From NCBI GenBank assembly GCA_032718475.1, contig JAUCBJ010001940.1, positions 1-22,812 on the forward strand: a stretch of DNA of 22,812 nt. The letters run 5' to 3'. The position numbers were made by a program, and so were the translations under genes. Below are positions 9,023 through 18,022 of the stretch, in pieces. Position 1 is the first letter of the stretch. Each line of letters starts with the position of its first letter. This stretch comes from Nemertoderma westbladi (taxonomy: Eukaryota; Xenacoelomorpha; Nemertodermatida; Nemertodermatidae). The notes under the pieces are model-generated. The model made no database searches. It worked only from the letters and a program-made list of their open reading frames with translations, and was not told the origin of the DNA.

Positions 9023-11344
9023 CTAACCTTTCTTTGGAAAGGTGAGGTGAAGCCGTAACGAATTCATCCATCTAGTAAACTGCTTCCTTGATTCTATACC
9101 TATATCCTTCTTCCTCAATTGTAATATTGATTCTGCGTCGATCATTTCTTTCATTCCATAGACAATCGGATTATTTACATCTTTACGATTTTTCAAAATA
9201 TAAGTTGAAAATGAACCATCAACAGACATTGCTGCAATATGATTATGAACCCATTGAATAACGTCAGTGAAATCTTTTATTTCCAACTGCCCAGCCTCGT
9301 CAAACTGCATGATGGCAAATGCTAATGTACGTATGTACCAGGAACCATTGAGTGCCCATCCAGGTGTGGAAGTGGAAAAGCAAATGAGAAAGTCAGATGC
9401 AGAAGGAAATGAAATTGCATTCATTCCACGAGAATAATACATCACATGTCGCTCTATCTGAACTTTTTGGATGTTTGCTTCTATACAATCCACAATGAAT
9501 ATTTTGGGTTTTCCTTCCAGATCTCCACAATCAGCACATAAATTTATTATGCTCTCTAAATCCCACAATTTAGAATCCCCACAAACTATAGTACCATTTC
9601 CCAATCCATAAGTCATTATCACACAAACAAAGCAATCAGAATATTTCAGCATTCCACAAAGATCTACTGCTTCTCTGTGTTCTTCAGTCTCTATGCTAAT
9701 GCATTCGCCAAAATACAAATTCATTAATTTCTTCATCTCATATAGTGTTTTATTGAGATATGATTTTATATGTTCAAAACCTAGAATACGTAACGCAGTT
9801 GAAATGGCGATCAGATCGCTTTCTGAACCAGCCCTATCCTCAAATCTCCGACCATACCCAGTTCCAATGAATGTAGAGTTACAGAATATCAGCGCCAATC
9901 CACGAAATTTATGGTGCATAACATAGCTTGGAATGTCATTGTCTTTTAATTTAATAAATTCAAGTATTTTATTGGCATTACCTTCGAGTGTCACGTCACG
10001 TTTTCCTTGACCAATTGAGTCGATGCTGCGGTGTTCAGACATTTTATAAGAAGCATCATCTTCTAAACGATCACATATTGCTAGATTATCAAATATTGGT
10101 ACAGCAACATCAGGTAAGGATTCTCCAGTCCAGAATGTTAGATCATACATCTTAATTAATCCATGGTTCCAACCGGTTAGCAATTTGAATCCAATAGTAT
10201 CTATACATTGCAAATTCATTCCATCCAATTCATTTATACAACTTAATATTTCACCAGTGCCAGCAGCTAGTATGAATATTATTGCTTTCCCACCTGCAAT
10301 TACAAACTTTGCATCAGATGTGTAAGCCACACATTCAACATATATGTCGCGAAGCCAGCACATTACTATGTTGTTTGACGAGTCCCTAACCCAACAATAG
10401 ATCGTGTTTCCTGGAGATGCTGAAACCAAATGGTTTGATAAAGGAGACCAAGTCAAACATACGACTGAACATTGCTCTAATAGAGTTTGGGAATCAGGAG
10501 TTTGGACCCCAATGATGAAGAGATTTAAAGTAGGCCAGATTTTAACAGTTTTATCGTTTGAACTGGTTGCTAAGTACTGACCGTTTGGAGAATATTTTAT
10601 ATCAATAAGAGCATCTTCATGGGCTTTCCAGTGGATAAAAGTAACATTAGAACGTTGGATAATTATAGAACCATCTTGATGGCCAATCGCAACATCTACT
10701 GTATCCAAAGCATCGCACTTTGTCTTTGTAGCACTACATGTAATTTCCCCTAGTCTTTGTTCCATTGATTCAACATTAGGTCGTTCTATTTTAAGATTGA
10801 AAGTGTTTTCCCTATCCTTTACACTTATTGTACCACTTTCATTCGAAGTTATTACCATAAGTTCGCGATCATATGACACTGAACAGCTAACAAACTCTTC
10901 ATTGTGATCATGAATGATTGTTCCCGCATAGTTTGAAATATCAATTTCACGTATTACGTTATTTAAGCAATAAAAGAAACGATTTTCTGTGGGAAAGAAC
11001 TTAATATATTCTATATTACCACCACCAGGTGAACGATAATGCAATATACACCCAGCGAAATCTAATAAATTTAAACCATATCTTGGATATGTTGCTACTC
11101 GAGTTGTATAAAAACCAGTGACTAAGAGGCATTGGTCATTTGTATAATAATAGCTAATTGGATCTATTTTAATCCACCACAACAGAGACCCGTGTATATT
11201 TCCCCACTTTTCACTAGGGTTACTTAAAATTTTGTTTATTAAAGTACAAATTTTTGTAATAAATGGTGTCCCATTGCTTTCTTCATATATTACTATAATT
11301 GTTTCTCCTGGAGTGCATGCCATAGTAACTGCAAAGATGCGCAA
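9023..11344 (-). CDS. Caspase p10 end, WD40 propeller, C-terminal caspase-like domain
   Basis: This open frame of 773 codons is the larger part of one gene with the caspase p20-like frame just upstream. Residues 4-45 (FAVTMACTPGE, then GTPFITKICTLI) match the start of a caspase p10 subunit and complete the upstream p20. Residues about 60-430 are a WD40 propeller; the best blade is HEDALIDIKYSPNGQYLATS to KTVKIWP (242-270). Residues about 470-690 form a second caspase-like domain. It has the opening FRGLALIF, EDRAGSESD with the S1-pocket Arg at 504, VCVIMTYG with Tyr579 where the catalytic His should be, FIVDC with Cys620 at the nucleophile position, and the p10 block SASDFLICFSTSTPG (648-662). 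It lacks a clear SWR, so Asp specificity is doubtful. Loss of His suggests a pseudoprotease that may regulate the first domain. The frame is intronless. The listed start is a TTG continuation point, not a real start codon. Confidence 0.75.
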   Translation of the reverse strand: MRIFAVTMACTPGETIIVIYEESNGTPFITKICTLINKILSNPSEKWGNIHGSLLWWIKIDPISYYYTNDQCLLVTGFYTTRVATYPRYGLNLLDFAGCILHYRSPGGGNIEYIKFFPTENRFFYCLNNVIREIDISNYAGTIIHDHNEEFVSCSVSYDRELMVITSNESGTISVKDRENTFNLKIERPNVESMEQRLGEITCSATKTKCDALDTVDVAIGHQDGSIIIQRSNVTFIHWKAHEDALIDIKYSPNGQYLATSSNDKTVKIWPTLNLFIIGVQTPDSQTLLEQCSVVCLTWSPLSNHLVSASPGNTIYCWVRDSSNNIVMCWLRDIYVECVAYTSDAKFVIAGGKAIIFILAAGTGEILSCINELDGMNLQCIDTIGFKLLTGWNHGLIKMYDLTFWTGESLPDVAVPIFDNLAICDRLEDDASYKMSEHRSIDSIGQGKRDVTLEGNANKILEFIKLKDNDIPSYVMHHKFRGLALIFCNSTFIGTGYGRRFEDRAGSESDLIAISTALRILGFEHIKSYLNKTLYEMKKLMNLYFGECISIETEEHREAVDLCGMLKYSDCFVCVIMTYGLGNGTIVCGDSKLWDLESIINLCADCGDLEGKPKIFIVDCIEANIQKVQIERHVMYYSRGMNAISFPSASDFLICFSTSTPGWALNGSWYIRTLAFAIMQFDEAGQLEIKDFTDVIQWVHNHIAAMSVDGSFSTYILKNRKDVNNPIVYGMKEMIDAESILQLRKKDIGIESRKQFTRWMNSLRLHLTFPKKG

Positions 11345-11880
11345 TTATCCCAATATGCGTTAACAGTGGGGTTTATAAGTTGTTGGCATGAATTGAAAAA
11401 GAATACCACAGGGACAGGGTCCACATTTACTCCATCAATATTGATGTTATTTAATAAAGAGAACATTTCAACAAACTCTTTAATTTGGATATGACGTCCA
11501 TCTGAGCACATAATTGTTCCTGTATCCCCGTGGCATATTACAATAACAAAAATACATTCAATTCTTCTCTCTAACTGATTAGTAATTGCACGATGTTCTA
11601 GATTTACGAAATTGATATAGCTCGAAACGAATAGCCTTAATTCCGGTTCCGTTACACTGTAATCGGTTTTTCCTAAGAATTTCGGTTGAATTATATTGCA
11701 ACCCAGTTTGTTAACAAATATGTGGCGAATCTGTTCCTCGTCATATTGAATACTATCTGTTCGGAGGTCTGAATTTAACCTGCTATCCACATATTCAGTG
11801 ATGTTAATTAATAAACAAGCTTTTATTCCCGTTTTAGTAATTCTGTAAAATTTATCTTGAAATCCTTGGTTCGCCGCCAT
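11293..11880 (-). CDS. N-terminal caspase p20-like domain of the same gene
   Basis: The frame opens with ATG at 11880 (MAANQGF) and reads as a caspase large subunit with no long prodomain. Visible landmarks are KACLLINITEY for the first strand, an Arg at residue 40 near the usual S1-pocket site, CIFVIVICHGDTG with catalytic His117, DGRHIQIKEFVEMF for the next helix, and VVFFFNSC with Cys165 at the nucleophile position. The canonical QACRG pentapeptide has become NSCQQ. About 14 residues later the p10 reading continues in the frame of the next entry, so the last 15 or so residues here (from about SLQLLW) are probably out of frame. A one-base deletion or two-base gain explains the break. The GT-AG pairs I checked around it all remove a multiple of three and do not repair it. 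The very short p20-p10 linker leaves little room for cleavage activation. Confidence 0.65.
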   Translation of the reverse strand: MAANQGFQDKFYRITKTGIKACLLINITEYVDSRLNSDLRTDSIQYDEEQIRHIFVNKLGCNIIQPKFLGKTDYSVTEPELRLFVSSYINFVNLEHRAITNQLERRIECIFVIVICHGDTGTIMCSDGRHIQIKEFVEMFSLLNNINIDGVNVDPVPVVFFFNSCQQLINPTVNAYWDNCASLQLLWHALQEKQL

Positions 11881-11958
11881 TAAACTTCTTCAAAATTAAG
11901 ATAATTAAATGTAAATGTAAATAACTGGATATCAATTTAATGAAATCTTATGGTGAGT

Positions 11959-11968
11959 ATTTATATAT
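11959..11968 (-). promoter_or_regulatory. Candidate TATA box of the caspase-WD40 gene
   Basis: The minus strand reads TATATAAATA about 80 bases before the ATG at 11880. This fits a core promoter with a 5' UTR of roughly 50 bases. The surroundings are AT-rich, so chance is a serious alternative. Confidence 0.3.
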
Positions 11969-12072
11969 TACTATTGCATGTAATTGTAAATGAACATCTA
12001 TAAAACTGTTGATATAATTTCATTTCCTGAGATAAATGTTTCACAATTAAATACATGTATGAATGAATTATG

Positions 12073-12095
12073 TACTACTACTACTACTACTACTA
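12073..12095 (-). repeat. (TAG)n tail of the minus-strand RTE-like copy
   Basis: Plus-strand TAC units are TAG units on the minus strand. They follow the 3' end word GCAGCTGCAATGCAGCATGCC shortened by one base, also seen before the tail at 16955-16988. This fixes the 3' end of the copy. Confidence 0.8.
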
Positions 12096-13266
12096 GGATA
12101 GGCATGCTGCATTGCAGCTACATTATATATATATTACATATATGTTCAGAATGCTCTGCCGCCTTGTCAACAAACTGCGCCACCACAACTCCCTGTCACC
12201 CATGACATTTGCTAAATCATCCGCATCTTCAAGGCCAGAAAGTCATGGGCTGTCCACCATGCTTATTCACTCCAAGAGGCCGCCAAAGCAGAAGATTATG
12301 CACTGGCTGGATCTCACGGTGAATGCAATGTCCTGTAAAGCGGAGGTGGCTTTGTTCTAGTGTCGAGCTTGGGGAAATCAATGAAACACCTATGTTATAT
12401 TGTGTCTGGTTGGAGATGTGTGCGTTGCACTTGACACAGTGAACCCGGCGTAGCATTCTTGTGAATGTGCCATCCAGAGATTTAGTATCCTCTGCAGTTA
12501 GAGCCCAGCATGGACACCCATTGAGGAATACTGGAACTATTGCTGCTCTAAATAATCGGACCTTAAGTTTCGGATAAATTCTATGTTTCCTGGAGGGATC
12601 CGATGAATCCTTGAAAGCCTATTCAAGGTTGCCCATGCCTTTTCCTTACGTATTCGAAGGTCCTCACCTGACTTCCGGATCCATGTTCCCAGGTAACAGA
12701 AGTCGTCCACATGCTCAAGCATACCATCCTTTGAGCTACTGTTCATCCATTTAGAGATTTTCGAAGTCAACTGTCAAAATTGTGATGATCTTTTTTGGAG
12801 TTAATAAAAAGACCAACACTAGAAGCAGCCTGTTCTAATGAGCTGAGGAGCCGTTGGGCTCCCTCTAGTGATTCTGAGAGTACTCCTAAGTCATCAGCAA
12901 TGTCTAGATCAGTTACATACTTGGCAGGATTTCCCCGACTTCTGGAGCCAGTAGGTGGAGTTACCATCATTATGATGATCTAAGGACATACGTAGAACAT
13001 AGTGAACCACAATTATGAACAAGACAGGCGCAAGTGTATCTCCCTGGAAGACTCCCCATAACACTTCAAATGGTTCTGTGTCACAGTAGATACACAGTAG
13101 ATAACAGTAGATACATATGTTGTTTGAAACATCGTATAGTCATCTCATTGTGCAATAATTTCATCAGGAATCCAATATAATGAAAGTATGCTGAACATAC
13201 GTGAGCAAGAGAATGAATCAAAGGCCTTGAAGAAGTCAAGAAAGTTATCAGCCAGATGCCTGTCTT
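12073..13266 (-). mobile_element. 5'-truncated RTE-like retrotransposon copy
   Basis: Read on the minus strand, this copy begins abruptly at 13266 within the RT, at the word AAAGACAGGCATCTGGCTG, which matches the plus copy at 16018-16036. It then carries motif A (DFFKAFDS), ending of motif B (GDTLAP), motif C as IADD at 12890-12901 instead of FADD, and the DGMLEHVDDFCYLG.WIRKS block. The C-terminal region follows (LDGTFTRMLRRV, SHLRFTGHC, HNLLLWRP). Stops and frame changes near 12967, 12767 and 12537 show decay. A short triplication of ACAGTAGATA at 13082-13113 is private to this copy. It keeps about 206 bases that the plus copy has lost. Confidence 0.8.
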
Positions 13267-13509
13267 TAACTAACTATCTTTTAACTAACTAATGGAACTA
13301 ACTATACAACGATTAACGCACAATTTATTATATGTAAATATATATTTAGATGTCGTAGCACGTTGTCAATAATGTACGATATTAAAATGAAATTAAATCA
13401 ATAATATGTGCAGTCTTTCTACTTTGATAACTCTTCAATTATCCTTCCAAGTGCCCAAATAATATCCTATCAAATAGTATCCTGTCAGGTCAGGTATTCT
13501 AGGTCATTG
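13267..13509. other. AT-rich spacer between two inverted RTE-like copies
   Basis: No gene. The word TTAACTAACTA is repeated next to the truncation point (13266-13305). I do not see a matching copy at the 3' end, so it is not a proven target-site duplication. Base composition switches to GC-richer at about 13510, which I take as the edge of the next element. Confidence 0.5.
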
Positions 13510-13663
13510 ATCAAGAAAACTTGCCACCTCCATTCAGCATAAAGGAGGTGCCACCTGTAGCTGCATAGACCCTCTTACTAGGGCAAATCTGGTCCAGTAA
13601 CTAGGACCCCCATCGTTCTGGGATAAGGACGCCGTTGGTCCTGGATTAAGGACCCATATACTT

Positions 13664-13883
13664 GGCTGCAGGGGTATATGGCCTGGCCAGGCAGATGGTG
13701 ATCTACCAATGGCTGGCCAGGAGTAGAGTGTTCTCATGTCCACTCTGAGTACACTTCACTGCGACCTGCACCTGGCAGCAGGGGTACAGGGCATGACCCA
13801 GCAGATGAGCTGCACAGGGTAATGTGCGCCAGAGTAGATATAGGTGATGGGCCTCATATCTGACTCCACTGCGACACCAGGGT
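13664..13883 (+). repeat. Two diverged 110-base tandem units in the element's 5' region
   Basis: GGCTGCAGGGGTA at 13664 and GGCAGCAGGGGTA at 13774 start units that stay in register without gaps until CACTGCGAC at 13757 and 13867, exactly 110 bases apart throughout. Tandem 5' UTR units act as promoter monomers in some LINEs; here that role is only a possibility. Confidence 0.55.
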
Positions 13884-14204
13884 GTGGTATTTGCCCCGAG
13901 AGCTGACTCGGCAAAAAAGCACCCCCCAACCCCCCACTATGGATTACATTAGTAATACGGAGGTCCGGCCACTAGAGGCCAAAGATTACCGGACACAATC
14001 GGCCTGCCTGGCTGCCTGTCTCACCCCCTACTGGAGAGAGAGAAGCCAACAATTCTTTGAGTCCCTTTCCTGATGACCTTTCTGGCCCAAACCCTGGGTC
14101 ACAAGGGAGGCCAGATTGTGAGGGGGAGAAAAGAGGGATTCTGGAGTTGGAGGCTACTCTCATGTTCCACCCCAACCAACACAGCCATTGGTGAATCTGA
14201 GGCA

Positions 14205-14950
14205 AGTCACTAGACTAGCCTCAGTAAACACCCTAACACTCGGGTCCCCAATGCGACAAGGTGAGCTGACTGCCTTGGCAGATAAGCTTTCTCTTAGCGC
14301 AGTGGGTGTTCAAGAGCACTGAATGCAGACTGGACAGACTGATGAGGTTCTGATTAAGGACATGTGGGGCGGTTGGCGACTCGCCCTTGCGTCAGCAGAT
14401 GATAGTGGCAATGGTGGTATTGGTCTATTGATGAATCCAACTGCACATGCAGCATTGGACAAAATAGACCAAATCTCTAACCGCATCATCCGTTGTCACT
14501 TCTCATGTTCTGGAAGACTGGCTAAGAAGTTTCCTAAGGTGGTTCTGATTGTGTGCTACTCTCCAACTAGTGTCGCCCCTGTAGATGAGGTGGAAAATTT
14601 CTACCACAATCTACAAGCAGCTACTGATGGAGTGGATCACAATGCATTCATAACATTCCTGGGAGACTTTAATGCAAGTCTGCATCAATCACCTATATCA
14701 CCCTGGGTCTATAGCAATAGTGTCAACCGAAATTCCGTCCATCTTCAGGATTTTATCTCTGGAAATGGATTGTTTTCGGCTGGAACCCAGTTCAAGAAGC
14801 GAACTGGAAAGCTATGGACTCATAGTGGACCCAGTGGTCACAAGTCCAGATAGGCCATATTCTGTTTCTTAGGAAGTACAGGAGCTCTATACAAGACTGT
14901 AATGCATTTACACTTTGACCCTTCTCAAGTGATCACCGCCTTATTGTGGC
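14205..14950 (+). pseudogene. APE-type endonuclease domain of the RTE-like element
   Basis: This is the enzyme that nicks target DNA for priming. Visible motifs in order are RLASVNTLTLGS (about 14211-14246), VGVQEH with the catalytic Glu at 14314, GNGGIGLLMNP, VCYSPTSVAP, FLGDFNAS with Asp at 14665, and SSDHRLIVAKV (about 14925-14956) with the catalytic His. A TGA at 14320-14322 lies just after QEH. CGA (Arg) to TGA by CpG decay explains it simply, so the ATG at 14323 is not the true start. The frame also shifts between 14853 and the SDH motif. All expected catalytic motifs survive, so decay is fairly recent. Confidence 0.75.
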
Positions 14951-16947
14951 CAAGGTAAGACTTAGTCTGCGTGCTAGCAGAACAACGAAATCTGCCTTGC
15001 CGCGGCATGACTGGTCCTCTCTGTTGCAACAGCCAAGTGTGAGATCCAGCTTCACCCTACAGCTGAGCAACAGGATGGAGGTTCTTGCCTCTGAGGCGGC
15101 AGATCACTGTGAGGGCTATACTGCCTTCACAGAGGCAGTTAAGTTAGCAGCTGCAGAAACAGTTCCTGTATACCCTCGAAACAGGAAAAGGGCCCCCTGG
15201 ACAGACAACAAAATCCAGAAGTGCCGAAATGACCTATATAAGGCGCAGAAAGAGTCCCGACTCAAACAGACTACAGCAGCCAAGAATGCAGTTAAGGCTG
15301 CATCTGGGTCCCTGAACAGGCAGTACTCTGTTAATCTACAGGAGCTAATAAACCAACAGGTTGATGCCATCAATGATGCCGACGACAGCAGGCAATCATC
15401 TCAGGCATGGAAATCGATCAACTTGCTTACTGGGCGGAAAAGCCAACCAACCACCAAGGTTAAGGCTGAATCACCAGCGGATCGCCTCAATGGTTGGAAG
15501 GCCCACTTTGAAAAGCTCCTCAATAATGACAGGGTATTGCCTGATAAATTTATAGAAGTAAAAGAAAAAATATTCCCATTGGCGATATTTGCATAAGTTG
15601 CAAGAAGCCATGTTGCCATTTGCAGAAGTGAAGGCTGCTGCAAAGAGCATTAAGACCAATCGTGCCAGTGGAGTAGATGGTGTTCCCCCTGAGGTCTTTA
15701 AAATACCTGAGTGTTTAAAGCTCATCTCTCCCATCATAGTCGACATGTACCGAACAACAAGAGTCCCACAAGAAATGAAAACAAATAAGTTGGTGCCAGT
15801 TCCCAAGAAGGGCAACCTAACACTCTATGGTTCTTTTCGGGGAATCTCATTGATCTCGATTGCTGCAAAGCTATACAATAGAATTCTATTAAATCGCATC
15901 AGGGATCCAATTGAGAGACTGCTCCGTGGAAATCAGAATGGGTTCAGTAAAGGTCATGGGACCATGGAACCCATTTTGGCTCTTAGAAGGATAATTGAAG
16001 AGTTATCAAAAAAGAAAGACAGGCATCTGGCTGTTATTTTTTTGACTTCTTCAAGGCCTTTGATTCAGTCTCCCGCTCACGTATGTTCAGCATACTTTCA
16101 TTATATGGGATTCCTGATGAAATTATTGCAGCAATCAGATCAGTATATGATGGTTCAACAACATTTGTGTCTACTGTTGATGGTGACACAGAACCATTTG
16201 AAGTGTTATGGGGCGTCCTCCAGGGAGACACACTTGCACAATTTTTCTTCATAATTGTGGTTGACTATGTTCTACGCATGTCCTTAGATCATCATAATGA
16301 TGATGGGGTGATGATAACTCCACCTACTGGCTCCAGAAGTCGAGGAAATCCTGCCAAGTACCTAACTGATCTAGACTTTGCTGATGACTTAGGAGTACTC
16401 TCAGAATCACTAGAGGGAGCCCAATGGCTCCTCAGCTCATTAGAACATGCAGGTTCTAGTGTTGGTCTTTTTATTAACTCCAGAAAGACCAAAATTTTGA
16501 CAGTTAACTTTGAAAGTTCTCAGCAAGTCTCTGAACGGATGAGCATAAGCTCAAAGGATGGTATGCTTGAGCATGTGGACGACTTCTGTTACCTGGGATC
16601 ATGGATCCGGAAGTCAGATGAGGACCTTCGAATACGTAAGGGAAAGGCATGGGCATCCTTGAATAGGCTTTCCAGGATTTGGAAGTCACCGAGAATTAAT
16701 CGGAAACTTAAGGTCCGATTACATTGGATACCGAGGACATTGCTTTCGCCGTGAGGACCAGCCAGTGCATAATCTTGTACTTTGGCAGCCTCATGGAGTG
16801 AATAAGCATGGTGGACAGCCCATGACTTTCTTGAGACGCATCTTAAAGGACACTGGCCTTGAAGATGCGGATGATCTAGCAAATGTCATGGGTGATAGGG
16901 AGTTGTGGCGGCGCAATTTTGTCGACAAGCCGGCACAGCATTCTTAA
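14946..16947 (+). pseudogene. Linker, reverse transcriptase and C-terminal region of the RTE-like element
   Basis: 14946-15596 is the basic linker after the endonuclease (RKRAPWTDNKIQKC and an Ala/Gln-rich helix). From 15589 the RT starts: RASGVDGVPPEVFK, VPQEMKTNKLVPVPKKGN, GFSKGHGTMEPILALRRI. In a T7 run at 16037-16043 the frame shifts before motif A, DFFKAFDSVSRS (first Asp at 16044). Then come GVLQGDTLA, motif C LDFADDLGVL (FADD at 16377-16388) and DDFCYLGSWIRKS. At 16721-16735 about 206 bases are lost compared with the minus copy, removing the LDG.FTRML segment. The end reads RGHCFRRED, HNLVLWQPHG and LANVMGDRELWRRNF, with stop near 16945. Confidence 0.8.
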
Positions 16948-16974
16948 AAATGCAGCTGCAATGCAGCATGCCGA

Positions 16975-16988
16975 TACTAGTAGTAGTA
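16975..16988 (+). repeat. Short (TAG)n tail of the plus-strand RTE-like copy
   Basis: ACTAGTAGTAGTATC follows the 3' end word GCAGCATGCC, matching the layout of the minus copy at 12073. Confidence 0.75.
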
Positions 16989-17031
16989 TCAGTCATCGGA
17001 GATCTTCAAAATGTATAATCTCCAGTTCTTT

Positions 17032-17071
17032 GTACGAAGTTCGACTATAAGTACTATAAGTACGAAGTTCG
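17032..17071 (+). repeat. 12-base direct repeat GTACGAAGTTCG
   Basis: The word occurs at 17032-17043 and 17060-17071 with a 16-base spacer that itself repeats CTATAAGTA. It is probably a small local duplication; it does not flank an obvious insert. Confidence 0.6.
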
Positions 17072-17164
17072 TTTTAGGCTCATTCGAAAGCTCTTTTCTC
17101 AGAGAACAAAGTTACCATTTGGTTTGGCAAACTCTCGTAAGCTGCCTGAGCAATCGTAACTTGA

Positions 17165-17893
17165 ATGGATGAACTTGAATGGATAGTTAGCGGCAGTATA
17201 ACCTGCAATAGTAACCCGACCTATATAGCCCTAAGAAGGGCGGGATACAACCTTAGTCAGATGATTGTACAAATTGAACATTCCAATTATCAAAGATACA
17301 TAGTGTTGTTGGCCAGGTATTGCTCGGGTGATAGTAGACGCTTCTGGGGCGAGGTGAGAAAGACCATGGATATGAAGAAGGCAGCTAATAACCGACTGCA
17401 GGCAGATTTTAATGACACACTAGCAGGTGATCTGCTGGGGCAATATAAAAGTAATTTCCAGAAGAGTCAAGGGACAGATATTAATGGTAAACGGCAGGGT
17501 CCAGTAAAGGTAGGGCCTCATGATGAAACCACAGAAGTTCACCTATATACGATGGAGAATATTGAAGTAGCTATCAGGTCGTTAAATAAAGGTAAAACGC
17601 CCGACTATTCAACTATGAAAGCTGAACATCTATTATATGGACTGGGAGATGAGCTACTGCTATAGATGAAGTTCATGTATAATACGATGAGAACAACGAA
17701 AGTATGCCCAGCCGAATTATGTAAGTCATTACTAATCCCGATTCATAAGGGGAAGGGTCATAGTAGAAATGATAAGACCAAGTATCGCCCTGTAGCTATC
17801 ATGGCTGTTCTAGCCAAAGTATGGGAGACGCTAGCACTGACAGAGATGAAACACCTGGCATCCAGTAAGCAACCGAGGGTGGACTCTCTATAG
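17165..17893 (+). pseudogene. 5' part of another LINE reverse transcriptase
   Basis: The frame reads a pre-RT linker (SGDSRRFWGEVRKTMDMK, LAGDLLGQYKSNFQ), then IRSLNKGKTPDYSTMKAEHL, interrupted by TAG at 17663-17665. It continues in the same frame as MKFMYNTMRTTKVCP, LLIPIHKGKG and KTKYRPVAIMAVLAKVWE. This is the classic fingers pattern (K..GPDG..AEHL, P..KGK, YRPI...) of a non-LTR RT, with PDYS where GPDG or GYDG is usual. It stops at 17893 before the catalytic palm. The family differs from both the RTE-like copies and the 7.4-8.7 kb element. Confidence 0.7.
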
Positions 17894-17957
17894 CCGAGGG
17901 GCACTTGTATAATAACTAATAATCACGAACCCCATCCTCTTATAATATATAACTCTG

Positions 17958-18022
17958 TAGTAGTCAGTAGCAGTAGTAGTAATAGTAGTAGTAGTAGTAG
18001 TATAAGTAGTAAGTAATAGTAA
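17958..18022 (+). repeat. TAG/GTA microsatellite
   Basis: About 65 bases of TAG units with interruptions (CAG, AAT, ATA). It lies about 65 bases beyond the truncated RT, so it may be that element's tail, brought close by deletion of the rest, or an independent array. Confidence 0.75.

Larger units (their letters stand above)
13510..16990 (+). mobile_element. Near full-length RTE-like non-LTR retrotransposon
   Basis: The element has a GC-rich 5' region (about 13510-14200), an APE-type endonuclease, a linker, a reverse transcriptase with FADD, a C-terminal region and a (TAG)n tail after GCATGCCGATAC. Order and content match RTE-like LINEs, which move by target-primed reverse transcription. It is dead: TGA at 14320, frame breaks near 14853, 15590 and 16040, and a deletion of about 206 bases at 16721-16735 compared with the minus copy. 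The 5' boundary is set by base composition only. Confidence 0.75.

Noticed and set aside
11290-11400. A short intron to explain the caspase frame break
   Set aside because: TTTGCAG at about 11334 looks like an acceptor, but every GT I tested in the preceding 102 bases, and the next CAG, removes a multiple of three, so the frame is not repaired. The longest option would also delete the catalytic Cys.
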